From: Phymatolithon calcareum
Taxonomy: Eukaryota; Rhodophyta; Florideophyceae; Hapalidiales
Direction: 5' to 3'
Length of the DNA: 64,000 bases
Assembly (NCBI GenBank): GCA_977006965.1
Contig: OZ345357.1
Location: 1,860,001 to 1,924,000, forward strand
Shown here: one piece after another, positions 1 through 9,990 of the stretch
Position numbering within the stretch: the first letter of the stretch is position 1
Layout: every line of letters starts with the position of its first letter
Program-made: the position numbers and the translations under genes
The notes under the pieces: generated by a model
What the model was told of the DNA's origin: nothing
Databases searched by the model: none
What the model saw: the letters and a program-made list of their open reading frames with translations, nothing else

Positions 1-1029
1 TTACTGCGGACTACGAGCTGAGTATGACAATATCCAGCATACTCGTTGCAACGGATGGTGCGGCCGAACGGTGCTGCGGTCAAACCGTATTTTACACGTG
101 GTTCATTGTATACATTTGCTCTTCGAGGCGTAGGACATTTGTCTTCGTCCCCGCTTCAATTATTCGATAAACGTTTTTCTGCACTCCTTGAAATTGTATT
201 ACGGTGAAATCAAAGTGGTATATTCTAAATTCGGTAACTGCATACTGCGAGTCTTGAGCGAATCTTGCCGCTTTCGAAGATGAAAAGTACACTATTGGAG
301 AGGGCAACATTTCTACAGTACTTTTTGTGTCACCACACGTGCTCCTTCCACCAGAAAAAAGACAGTGTGATGACGCAGAGTGCAAAACTTAATTTCTCGT
401 CCCCCACAACCAGCATGACTGTGCCGAGCGATACATCCCCGCTTGTGCAGTACGCGCATGTACAGTACAGTACGAAAGAGGAGGGCTAAACGCGTCCTCC
501 GATGTTCACAAAACCGAGAGACAAGAATTAGTAAATAATTTGGAAGACACACATACAATAGTTGAGTCCGACGCTTTTCGCTGAAGTAGACGACAGATTC
601 TGTCGACACGATGATGATCAAGATGACAAGTAGGTGGACAATGTTGCGAAGAATCTTGTTGCAAATGAGATCATCATCAGATCATGACCAAGCGAAACGA
701 CCTGCTCCCGAGCTGCAAGGTTAAATAGTTCCCCTGCCACTTCCTGCGCTGTAACTTGTTAGGTTACAAGCCGCTCCCGTGCGCGGTACAGGATCCCCTC
801 GGTTTCTGCGAGAAAAGGCGTTCCGCAAGGGGGCCCAGGAGGCATAGAAGCACTTGAATATCCTCTGCCATCTGCCCCCAATCCGCCCTATTGTTTACAA
901 CTGTGGTGTTTTGTGTCACAAGACGATTAGCATATGCAAGCACCTCTTCGGAATCATTGACAGTCGCGGATGTTGTGCTGACCCCTCAGCGCTGGAGCTG
1001 GCTTGCAAACATCCTCCGAATGGACGAGT
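1..1029. other. No supportable gene
   Basis: Both strands were read. The reading frames here are short, overlap each other and match no family I recognise. Homology to the other LTR copy begins only at 1035, so this is the left flank of the solo LTR. Confidence 0.5.
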
Positions 1030-1635
1030 GCCGCTGTTGCGCCCGCTGTTATGTCACTGTCCCAAGGCGGTCGCTTTTTCCTCTCGCGACTGTACGCGCA
1101 CAACTTGGATCGCGTTAGTCATGCTGCTCGTAGTAGGTGATCTGATGGGCCATAGGGGCACGTGGCTCTCGTGTGCCTATGCGCTGCATCGCTGTCTTTT
1201 GCGTAGTTTGTAGTATATAAGGTAGTTTTGTTCCTTCCTCTGAGTAAAGGAAGGTGGCGAGTTCTCTGAATTTCGGCTCGAATGCTCGGATCGCAGCACG
1301 CTCAACTTCGCCTGCACTTCCCTTCGACCACGCGGGTCGGAGATCTTCCCAACCTTCTTGTTCACAACATTCGCCGTGCAAGCCAGCACGGAGACTATCG
1401 CATACAAGTTCCACTTTTCCCTTTCTCGTGCGTTCATCTCAAGGTCGACGGCCAAGCCAAGGTCCCCGCCTGAAGATGACGTCGTCCCAGCTCTTGACTG
1501 CAACCGTTTCACCGCACAAGCCAGTTCGGTGACATTCGCGCTCAAGGTCCCTTTTCCCCTTTTCGCGCGTCTGTCTCAAGGTGGGCAGTCAAGCCAAGGT
1601 CGCCGCCGGAGGACGACACCTACGTCTACATGCTT

Positions 1636-4085
1636 ACTATGGGATATTTGATGATTTTATTTTTGAGAGCTCCCAAAGCCTCACCTTGGAGTAACGGGGC
1701 AGCTCTTGCATAATCTCTACGCTATAGTCATCTGGCTGCTCAAAACGTTCTTGATTCGTAATTCTCTCCCAACAAGAGCTCCGGTAAGTCTCTTGCACTC
1801 AAACTCAATTTCTGTACTCATCTTCGATGACGCTAGAGTACGTTGTAAGGCGACTAGTTCGACCACCGCGGTAATCCCACAGTACGCACCCAACACTGAT
1901 TTCCTCCAAAGGGGTGCTCGGTTGAATGTCAACCTTAGGCACCTTAAACGTGTTGTTCTTTCTCCTATGTAAAGGATCCCTGGTAGCTTGCCTTCAATAG
2001 GAATCTTCATTGACCTGCCTTCTTCTTCCTTTTCCCATACCTTAATTGTTTCTTCTCTCCTCGTCTTCTTCGTGACAGATCCCTCCTGGGATTTCTGAAG
2101 GGCTTGTCGCAAGTCTTCATACATCTTGAGATATTCAATATCCTTCATTGCTTCCTTTACGTCCTCATCTCTTCCAACGTACTCTTCTGTTTCTTCAAGG
2201 CGCTTTTTGTGCCTTACCAGGCTTAATGCAAACCTTTCTGCTTGATGACGTCTCCTCATCTTTGGTGGTCCCAGTCGGCACAGAACTCGCATTCGGTCCC
2301 GGCGGTGTTCGGCATACTTTCCGAAAACATTTTTGTAGAACAAGCCCTCTGCCGACTCGATTGCCGAGAGCAATCGATTTGTCATTGGAGTAACGTGTAA
2401 CGCATACTCCCATTTCGGGATAATTAGCGACTTAAAGATCCTGATGCATGTCTCCGGTTTGAATCCTCGAACATTCACTCCAAGCTCCCGCAGCTTATGT
2501 ATGCATCCTGCAGCATTTCGAACTCTTGCTATGGCCGTGTCATCCGTAACACCCTTGTTATTCATGCTTACCCCAAGATACGAGAGTCTCCAGGCTTGAT
2601 ATAGTTCTCGTCCTGCCAAGTAAAACGTGTGCTTCTGAAGTCCTTTGTACTTAAGAACTTCGCTTTTTCCTGGTTTTGTGTTCCATTTCATGCCATTTTC
2701 GCTTGCCCAACTGGTCGCTATATCAAGAAGTTTCTGCATTCCTCGTCCTGTCTTCGCTTGAAGCTGAACATCATCTGCGAACAATTGCACAGGACTTTCT
2801 GAAACGTTCCTGTCTGTCTTGGAGACGGCTTCTGCGAATGTGTCCATGAATATATTGTATAGGCATGGACTAAGCGGGGAACCTTGAGGTACTCCTCGGT
2901 CGATGATACACCACGTTTCTGTCTCGTCTCCAGCTGATGTGACCCACGATGGTTTTAACAGGTACGCAACCATCCTTGCTATCTCTTGGGGAAGTTTCTC
3001 CTTCAGCCTCTTCATGAGGATATCCCTGGGCACACTATCGTATGCTGCGGATAGGTCAAGAACTGCCATGAACGGATGGCCCTTTTTCATTGAACTTTTT
3101 GCCCGGAGTATAGCGAGATAAGTGCTTCTGTCTTTCCGAAAACCCAGCTGAACCTTATTGAAGCGATAGTTCTCGCGTATGTATGCATCTAGAGCTGAGT
3201 CGATGATTTTCCTGGCTTGACTTAAAAGAGATATGGGCCTGTAGTTTGCTGCTACATGAGCTGGGCCTTTCTTGTATAAGGGAATCAGAGTTGCTTGGCG
3301 CCATGCCCGAGGAAGACATTTGAGTCTCCCGCATGTTTCCCATAATGCTAGCATTATTTCGAGCCCCGCTTCTTTGTTCGCGTGCAACATTTCGACCGCA
3401 ATTCCGTCTGGACCTACCGCCTTCCCCTTCGGTGCTCTGTTGAATGCTCTTGCGATGTGCCGCTTCATTGCCCTATTGAGTGCAAACGTACGCAACGGCA
3501 TATTCCAGTCTTCTTCCGCCTTACAAACACTTGAGATGTATGCTGAGAATTTGCTTGGGTGCACAGGAGCCCCGAGAGCTTTGTTTGTTCCTTTCCTCCG
3601 TGCTTTTGATTTCAAGATCTTGCTTGTGGTGTTCGCCGCCTCGCTCGGCCCCATTTTCTCAACCTCATGAAGATATCTTTCAAATTGGTCGCATTTGGCT
3701 TTTCTCACCTTCTTCTTTAACAGCATTTTCACCTCTCGGAGGGCTTCTTTGTCACTTTCGAGGCCTGTTCTCCTGTAAGTCTTATAATGCCGGGTTCGTT
3801 TCTTGGCCAGATTGTCGAGCTCCTTGTTCCAAAAACTTTTAAATCTCGGGGGCCTCGGCTTAGACGATGTCCACGGCTCCTTCAGCTTTTTCAGAAAAAG
3901 TTCATACCAGTTGTTCAACTCCCGTTTGTCAGTACAGGTATGCAGCTGCTCTATCATGCCCGGTACCCATTTCGACATTTCTTCTCTGGCCTTCGTTGTT
4001 CTTGTCAGGCTTCGCCTGGCAGTTTTTGAGATAACCTTCTTTCTTCGCTGGGTTATAATCCTTCATGTCTGATGTCTGGTATCCA
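1636..4085 (-). mobile_element. LINE A, 5'-truncated, inserted in solo LTR 1
   Basis: This non-LTR retrotransposon occupies the gap between the two halves of solo LTR 1. Its 3' end lies at about 1640 and resembles the 3' end of LINE B near 7450 (shared agctcccaaagcctca). The 5' end at about 4085 falls upstream of the ORF start, and no apurinic endonuclease domain is present, so the copy is 5'-truncated. I could not find a convincing target duplication, so the edges are approximate, set by where LTR homology stops and resumes. Confidence 0.8.
1717..3978 (-). CDS. LINE reverse transcriptase (ORF2 fragment)
   Basis: This 753-residue open frame encodes a reverse transcriptase of the non-LTR type, which would copy element RNA at a nicked chromosomal target. 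Visible blocks are KAVGPDGI near 187-193, NYRPISLL near 245-252, LGFRKDRST near 278-286, the first catalytic aspartate in AVLDLSAAYDSVP (305-317), PQGSPLSP at 364-371 and the FADD box at 400-403. The thumb motif SYLGV follows about 65 residues later, which is ordinary spacing. The N-terminal endonuclease is missing because the insertion is 5'-truncated; the methionine used is simply the first in the frame. The frame is unbroken, so this is one of the youngest LINE copies here. Its C-terminus differs from that of LINE K. Confidence 0.9.
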   Translation of the reverse strand: MSKWVPGMIEQLHTCTDKRELNNWYELFLKKLKEPWTSSKPRPPRFKSFWNKELDNLAKKRTRHYKTYRRTGLESDKEALREVKMLLKKKVRKAKCDQFERYLHEVEKMGPSEAANTTSKILKSKARRKGTNKALGAPVHPSKFSAYISSVCKAEEDWNMPLRTFALNRAMKRHIARAFNRAPKGKAVGPDGIAVEMLHANKEAGLEIMLALWETCGRLKCLPRAWRQATLIPLYKKGPAHVAANYRPISLLSQARKIIDSALDAYIRENYRFNKVQLGFRKDRSTYLAILRAKSSMKKGHPFMAVLDLSAAYDSVPRDILMKRLKEKLPQEIARMVAYLLKPSWVTSAGDETETWCIIDRGVPQGSPLSPCLYNIFMDTFAEAVSKTDRNVSESPVQLFADDVQLQAKTGRGMQKLLDIATSWASENGMKWNTKPGKSEVLKYKGLQKHTFYLAGRELYQAWRLSYLGVSMNNKGVTDDTAIARVRNAAGCIHKLRELGVNVRGFKPETCIRIFKSLIIPKWEYALHVTPMTNRLLSAIESAEGLFYKNVFGKYAEHRRDRMRVLCRLGPPKMRRRHQAERFALSLVRHKKRLEETEEYVGRDEDVKEAMKDIEYLKMYEDLRQALQKSQEGSVTKKTRREETIKVWEKEEEGRSMKIPIEGKLPGILYIGERTTRLRCLRLTFNRAPLWRKSVLGAYCGITAVVELVALQRTLASSKMSTEIEFECKRLTGALVGRELRIKNVLSSQMTIA

Positions 4086-4220
4086 TTGAGGGGTTTTGTT
4101 GGCTTTGTCTTTCTTTCCTCTTCTGTCTAGTCTCTCCCGCTCTTTTCTTCTCTCTCTTCTCTTGGGCATTTTCTCTCCCATGTGGCGTCGGGTTCTTTTG
4201 GAGCCTGGCGCTACAGCCGC

Positions 4221-4786
4221 ACTATGCGCCAAGTGTTAATGCAATGTGTTCCGCCACCCCTGGAATCCCCACATGGTGCCTGCTTAGCTCTCCAAAACCA
4301 TCGGCCCACAAAATGCTGTTCAAGTGACATGGGGAAGGGGCACAGCAATAACACAAGACACTTTCATATGCCCTCAAAGGTAGTAAATTCCGACACTGCA
4401 GCAGGAATTTGGCTTCGGTTCGGTCATGACACGCCCGAGTCTACATGGAAAAGGCTAAACTTGTAGAGCAAAGCTAAGACCACTGTGTCCGTTAATCATG
4501 TCAGGTGCTCTATTTATCATGGAGACCGAGGTTCAGAATGCACCGCGCACAAATATTAGCAGATAACAAGTGCATTGCCTCTGCATGCCATAAAATATAT
4601 AAAAATCAGCTAGTTGTTAAATGAAACACAACAAAATCCCGAAATCAACGTAAACTACTATACAAAAGTATATCTTCCGATTGCAATCACCGTCCACCGC
4701 ATATCATCCTCCCTCATTTCCGCGCCTGCCCCTCCACCTCCTTCACACTCACGGCCCTAGATTCACGCAGGAAAGCTTCATCCGGT
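4221..4786. other. No supportable gene between solo LTR 1 and hAT-1
   Basis: This is sequence to the right of the LTR duplication. The stretch 4560-4680 is AT-rich. The last 100 bases belong to the broken minus-strand gene entered separately. Confidence 0.45.
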
Positions 4787-4794
4787 CTCTGCAC

Positions 4795-5558
4795 CAGGGA
4801 TTGGGAGCAGTATATTTTTCTGTATTGAAAGGAAGAGGCAAGGATCCAATTTTTATTGCAATAGAGCTCCGCATGCCAATACTACTGCAATAAGCAACGA
4901 CTACTGCAGCCAATATGACTACAATAGAACACAGAGTAAGCAACTAAGGCAGGTCACAAAGCCAACAAATGCTGCTCTTCAGCATCTTCCTCCACCTGTT
5001 CTGTTACTCTTGCACTTCGAGCATTTCCTCCACCCAGATCCCTTCTTGAAAGTAACAACTGATGGGGTGTTCTTGCAGTTTTGATTACGCGGACAAGCAT
5101 AGACCAAGCACCGAGCGTTGGTACGAGTACATTCACGTTCCCCACGAGAGCAGAATCTTGAACGCATCATCGCGTTTTGTCATGAGCGCTTTGACAACGA
5201 ACTCGGGCTTCGGTTTTCGCGACATGGTCGAGAAATGATGGTAGCAGGAACAAAGAGGTTTGCAACCGTAAGGTGAAATGCTCACAGTCTTGATCAGTAT
5301 ATACAGAATTGTAAAATGGAAATAAGCTAAATGGCAGACGTGAATGGACTGCATTACTTTCAGAGCCACTGGCGCGGCCGTTCTCAAAATACGTACTTCA
5401 TAGTTCCAAGAATCTGTTCTGTAGCCACCAATACGTAACCAATACAGACGTTCTGTAGCCACCAATACGTAAACCAATACAGACAGGCCACGCAATATTA
5501 CTGCAATAGAGCCATGCTAAAATATACTGCCAATTCAATATACTGCTCCCAATGCCTG
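4795..5558 (-). mobile_element. hAT-type DNA transposon hAT-1 (764 bp, non-autonomous)
   Basis: The terminal inverted repeats read CAGG(g/c)ATTGGGAGCAG inward from each end. An exact 8-bp target duplication, ctctgcac, flanks it at 4787-4794 and 5559-5566. An 8-bp duplication with CAGG termini is the signature of the hAT superfamily. Inside, the minus strand encodes fragments such as CPRNQNCKNTPS...KKGSGWRKC near 5080 and MSRKPKPEFVVKALMTK near 5200. Both match parts of the longer ORF in hAT-2 and look like the N-terminal BED-type zinc-finger region of a hAT transposase. No catalytic or dimerisation domain fits in this length, so the element would need a helper. Confidence 0.88.
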
Positions 5559-6337
5559 CTCTGCACCCCAAGTTTCTCCTCGCCTCTTCCTCATTCGCCC
5601 TCAGCATCTCTGCCTCCAGACTGAGAAAAGCGCGTCCGGCCGCCGTCTGCAACACAGGGTTCAGCACAGTGCTAGGCAGCAAATTGCGCAACGTATCTCT
5701 CTGCGACTCAATGAAACCCGGTCACGGCAGTGACAGTGACTATCGTTCCGTACTCTGCGACGACCGCTTACTTGAATCTGTTGCAATATTCGACAGTTCC
5801 AACCCCTCTACATCCAGTCGTTCAACCCCTGTGCCTTCTGCAGCTGGAATGACCACATGAGCCCTGACAACAATCTCATCTCTTTCCGCGTTATAGAAAC
5901 CACATTCCAATATCCGCGAACGACGTGTATGTCGTCGAAATCCCATTGCCTGTCCATCAGCCGAGAATTTCCTTCCCGTGCATATCTTCCTCTCCATCTC
6001 ATACTGCTCCTCCGCCGAGGCAACAAGACAATGCATAATCGACGCGCGTTCCTCTTCCGATTCACTGCACAAAACAATGAAATGTAATCCGCACCACCCT
6101 CCGCCGCAGCGGTGGAACTCGATCCCACCGAAGTATCGCGAGGAACCTGCGACATCCCCTCCCCAGTCTCTCCCCCCCCCCCCGCTGTAGCCGCCGCCGC
6201 CGCCGCTAAAGGGTCGACCCACAACGACCATCGATGATTACCAAACGACCTTGACTCCGACGGCACCCTCTTCCTACACACCGACCAGTTAGGCACAACA
6301 ATCGTAAACAGTATAGCCGAAGCACTACGCGTCCGAA

Positions 6338-6517
6338 GCTTTTCCCTCCACTGGAGGAGGGTTTTTGCAGCTAGGGCTACGACGATAGCAACGAGCTTTT
6401 GCGGGCTTTAACAGAGTAACGGAGCTACCAAGGTAGTAGCATCTGAAACGCATCTCCCTTACAGTCTTATGAGTGTTTCTGAGGGCGTTTAATAAATTCA
6501 AAAATTCAAAAAAAAAA
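6338..6517 (+). mobile_element. LINE tail E (180 bp)
   Basis: This short 3' fragment ends in an A-rich tail and is flanked by a 14-bp target duplication, actacgcgtccgaa, at 6324-6337 and 6518-6531. The same 3'-end sequence occurs in inverted orientation in LINE F (about 15352-15540), including ttcccTCC, tgcagctagggctac and the terminal hairpin cttacagtcttatgag. It is a severely 5'-truncated insertion in the broken gene around it. Confidence 0.9.
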
Positions 6518-6900
6518 ACTACGCGTCCGAAACCTCAAATTCTTATACCATCTTAGCGGAAACCATCCGTCAAAAAGCATCGCCCGTTGATTCCTCGCAT
6601 TCATCGCCTCCCCGTCCGCCAATTCCCCCAATCCACAATCCGTAACCGCCGCCTTCCTCCGCACCATCCCCTTCCCCCATCAGCCTCCGCTCGTCCAATC
6701 CTCGGCGCGTACACAAGTTTCACCCCCGCCCTTCGAATGAAAGCCTCCAATAGCAATTGATAAAACTCATCAAACCTCGCAATATATGGCGACCTCGACA
6801 CACGCACAAGCGCCGTATCACTCATGATCGGAAAGTGCACCAATCTCAGCGCCGCCCCCACATGCTCTACCACCGACGATTAATATGCGGGATCTCCCGT

Positions 6901-7445
6901 AGTGTGCTTCCTGCTATTGACGTACGAGAAATCAATAGCCACAATGCATTCTGTAAGCCCAGTGCTCTTGCAAGGCTCGTCAATACGACCAAACGTGCCA
7001 AGGCTTAACCTTGATTCATATTTTTATCTCCAGTCAGCTGGAAAACTCTGTGTAAAAATCATTTTGTGGTTACTGGGCAAGTCTCTTATCGCCTCCTGAT
7101 ACTGCTTTCGTGATCGCATACGCTTTTGCCGGTATGCAGTCTTATGTATCCCGTCTGTGCAGAATATCACCCGCGGCGATTGCAAGTGGATGACTATTTC
7201 GGGCAATCCCTTATTTTCATAGTGTTGCAGTGCGGCTCCGAAAATCCACTTTTGGTATTAGAGCATGTAACTCGTAGAAATATCCTAAAGATTCTGGGCA
7301 GAGATGCAAACGTGCGGAAAGGACATAGAGAAGGTCTGAGAGTGAGGCATTATTCGCCTCAGCCTTGCATCATCCTCTTACTGCGTACGCCCATGTGAAC
7401 GAAATGCAACTCAGTCTGTGGCAGCTGCGTAATCAATCATTTTAT
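6901..7445. other. No supportable gene
   Basis: This is the left flank of LINE B. Open frames here are short and unrecognised. Confidence 0.4.
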
Positions 7446-7449
7446 TGGG

Positions 7450-8645
7450 GATATATGTTGATTTATTTTAAAAGCTCCCAAAGCCTCAAATTGAGTAACA
7501 GGGCAGCTTCTCGCTGTTTTCGATACTCATCTCTCTACTCTCCTTCTAATATCTCCTTAATTCGAATTTCTCTCCCTGTGAGGGCCCGAGTAAGTCTTTT
7601 GCATTCATATTCCGTTTCTTGGTCCATCTTCATAGACCGTAGTATACGTTGCAACACGATAAGCTCCACCACAGCACCAGTCCCAAAGTATTTTGCCAGA
7701 ATGGATTTTCTTCACAAAGGAACTCTGTTGAAAATGACTCTCAGGTATCTCAACCTCGCAGTTCTGTCCCTTATATATAGCACTCTTGGTAGGTCGTTCG
7801 GTACGCCGATTAGGATTTTAACTGTCCGACCCTCTTCTTCCAACGACGAGACTTTTGACTGTTGCTTGTAGACGTCGCTTTTTTGACACCATACCTTCTT
7901 CCGCTTGTTTCAGAGCTTCTTTAAGGTGTTCCTCTTCCCCGAGATACCCAATGTCTTTTGATACGTCTTCCAGATCATCTTCTCTTCCCTGGTATTCTTC
8001 TGAAAGCTCCAGGAACTTCCTCCGTCTTACCAAGCTTAAGGCGAACCTTTCAGCCTGGTGCATTCTCCTCATCTGTGGGCTGGCGAGACGGCAGAGCACT
8101 CGCATTCTCTCCCTTCGATACTCGGCATATTTTCCGAAAACGAATCTGCAGAAAAGACCTTCTGCTGCTTCAATTGCCGATAGTAGTCGTTTCGTGATCG
8201 GTGTCAGGTGAATGGCATACTCCCATTTGGGGAGAATCAACGACTTGAAAATCCTGATGCACGTGGTTGGTTGGAGTCCTCTGACGTTCAGGCCAATTTG
8301 GCGGAGCTTGTGTATGCATCCCATCGCATTCCGAACTCTTGAGATTGCTGTATCGTTGGTGATTCCGTTGTTGTTCATACTGATCCCGAGATAGGAAAGT
8401 CTCCAGGTCTGGTGCAGCTCTTTTCCTGCAAGGAAGAATTTCTTCTTTGGGAGTCCTTTGTACTTAAGGATCTCGCTCTTTCCTGGCTTCGTGTTCCATT
8501 TCATGGAGTTCTCGGCTGCCCACTTCGTAGCTATGTCCAATAGTTAATCCTTTTGCATTCTTTGCCTGAAGAAGAACGTCATCCGCAAATAGCTGCGCTG
8601 GATGGTCAGACACTGTTCTTGTTACTTGGGCGGCAGCTAATCATT
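7450..8645 (-). mobile_element. LINE B, 5'-truncated
   Basis: This copy is related to LINE A throughout. Its 3' end near 7450 shares agctcccaaagcctca with LINE A, and its 5' end near 8640 falls within the FADD-to-thumb region of the reverse transcriptase. The flanks carry aatcattttattg on the left and aatcatttattg on the right, a probable imperfect target duplication. The C-terminal part is frameshifted. Confidence 0.75.
7818..8540 (-). pseudogene. LINE B reverse transcriptase C-terminal fragment
   Basis: This 240-residue frame covers the thumb and C-terminal part of a LINE reverse transcriptase: MKWNTKPGKSEILKYKG near 14-30, the motif LSYLGISMN near 49-57, then PKWEYAIHLTP and RRERMRVLCRL. 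It is colinear with residues about 425-660 of LINE A. The palm domain with the catalytic aspartates is mostly absent, so it cannot encode an active enzyme. The frame shifts after GRRGSDS and LINE-like sequence continues toward 7450. Confidence 0.8.
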
Positions 8646-8960
8646 TATTGTGGTGCCCGGTGCCCCCTTGGCGGAGTAATCTGGCAACCTACCATACTGG
8701 AGGCTTTGCTGTTTCTAGCTGCTGAGGCAGCTGCAGTAGCTTTGTGGTTTCACACTTTCCTTTGCTGTCATATATGATGGAGATCTTCATTGTCCAAACA
8801 AGACATCGGAACGACTGATACATTGAGCTGCTCTCAGGGATACCCTACGTATTCAGATGAGACTCTGCCGAAGACGGTTTGGTGCGGTTTAGAATTGATA
8901 TTTGCATTGCTCTCCTCTTGAAGAAAATCGTCCGATTCCAATGCAAGCTGTCCCGATACC
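8646..8960. other. No supportable gene
   Basis: This stretch lies between LINE B and the LINE fragment that begins with a TTCA microsatellite. A plus-strand frame around 8660-8770 is open but unrecognised. Confidence 0.4.
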
Positions 8961-8964
8961 TTTC

Positions 8965-9155
8965 TTCATTCATTCATTTTTGCGTATTCCCCTTGTGGGA
9001 CTAGCACCACTTTGAGTGCCTAAGCTTCTTCCATTCTAATCTATTTGCTGCGAATTTGACTGCTGCTTGCACGTCGAGGTCCGGGACGTTGCCAAAGATT
9101 GACTGTGGGGTTGGTCGGACGCAGCGAAGTAGTACTTGACGAACCAAGTACCTTT
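8965..9155 (-). mobile_element. LINE fragment I (zinc-finger-RT family, 3' end only)
   Basis: Minus-strand translation gives YLVRQVLLRCVRPTPQSIFG and then LEWKKLR before the stop. This matches the C-terminus of the long LINE protein at 32172-34208. The 3' end carries the same (TTCA)n microsatellite, at 8965-8978, that ends copies G and H. Only about 190 bp remain. Confidence 0.75.
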
Positions 9156-9236
9156 CTTGAGTCCATTCTGAATCCTTGTTCCATTTTCAAGGTATATAGG
9201 CAAGTGCACTCAACTTTCAATAGCACTATTTTTCCC

Positions 9237-9725
9237 TACATATGCAGGAAGGGAAATCTCCAGGCCAACTCCGACGAATACTGTTCGCAAAAGAAGGCGC
9301 GAGGCTCGAAGCAAGAAGAAAGAGGAAAATACAGTACGACAAACCGGATGAGATCCCGGCCATCCTCAGGTTTACCAAGGTAAGACATCGACAGCTGGCC
9401 ATAAAATACGCAAGCGGAAGGTTCCCTCAAGTGAACACGACGCTAATATCGAATACATTCGGAACCGCAGCAGAGCGCCACATGGAGACCATACGTCTGA
9501 ACTTAACAAAGTATGAACTGGACTCCGGAGAAATGATAAGAACGGAAAAGGCATTAGACTCCATACTACTCTACAGCGTCACCATAATTGACAATATGGA
9601 AAACGACGAGTCCCTGTATTAGGGACCAGGCGATATACTAGAATGAACAAGTTACGAAAAGCTGCTCCTATACAGTCTTAGGAGTGTTAATGAGGGCTTT
9701 CAAATAAACAACAGCTGCAAAAAAA
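9237..9725 (+). mobile_element. LINE C, 3' fragment
   Basis: The fragment is flanked by an exact 12-bp target duplication, actatttttccc, at 9225-9236 and 9726-9737. It ends in a short A tail. The 3' untranslated part contains a potential hairpin, CTCCTA-tacagtct-TAGGAG, that recurs in LINE D and in altered form in E and F. Confidence 0.92.
9242..9622 (+). pseudogene. LINE C ORF2 C-terminal remnant
   Basis: This 126-residue frame is the C-terminal end of a LINE ORF2 only. It includes RKIQYDKPDEIPAILRFTK, RHRQLAIKYASGRFPQ and the terminal NDESLY. The same order of blocks occurs in LINE D (14.3 kb) and LINE K (31.7-32.07 kb). No polymerase domain is present. The first methionine is an accident of truncation. 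Confidence 0.82.
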
Positions 9726-9990
9726 ACTATTTTTCCCAAAGCAATTCCGGACGTGGGGCGATATCTGTTTCAAATTTAGACCACGACAGTTTAGTCTCGG
9801 AGAGCATGTATTCACATTTATAAAATCCAAGATTTTCTCTTCGCCCTGTTCACCCCCTCCCCGTTTGACAACAATCTTTAAGACAAATGTGATGAACTCC
9901 CAAACAAGTTTTATTTTCTCCAATTTATAGCTATACAAATTTCAGAGTTCGTTCTAGTAGTTCCTCGTCTCCGAAGGACATCTTCATATC

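Larger units (their letters stand above)
1035..4215 (+). mobile_element. Solo LTR (copy 1), split by a LINE
   Basis: The LTR begins TGTTGCGCCCGC and ends GGCGCTACA, with the canonical TG...CA termini. It is flanked by an exact 5-bp target duplication, gccgc at 1030-1034 and 4216-4220. It matches the intact copy at 18518-19157 almost end to end, but the match is in two blocks (about 1035-1635 and 4086-4215) because a LINE lies between them. A TATA box (tatataagg, near 1215) precedes a conserved segment containing gagtaaagg, as expected for a U3/R promoter. No internal retrotransposon genes lie beside it, so it is a solo LTR left by recombination. Orientation is inferred from the TATA box. Confidence 0.88.
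4690..6900 (-). pseudogene. Broken unrecognised host gene carrying two transposons
   Basis: Read on the minus strand, coding-like blocks run from about 6873 (MVEHVGAALRLVHFPIM...) to about 4690. They are interrupted by a LINE tail at 6338-6517 and by hAT-1 at 4795-5558. Other blocks include LFTIVVPNWSVC just after the LINE tail, LHFIVLCSESEEERASIM and FLSLEAEMLRANEEEARRNL. Skipping hAT-1 continues the last block as GVQRPDEAFLRE, which supports one former gene. Blocks change frame several times and there is a glycine-rich stretch near 6190, so it is a pseudogene or contains introns I cannot place. The VVPNW block faintly recalls cap-specific methyltransferases of the PCIF1 type, but I would not assign a function on it. 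Confidence 0.4.
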
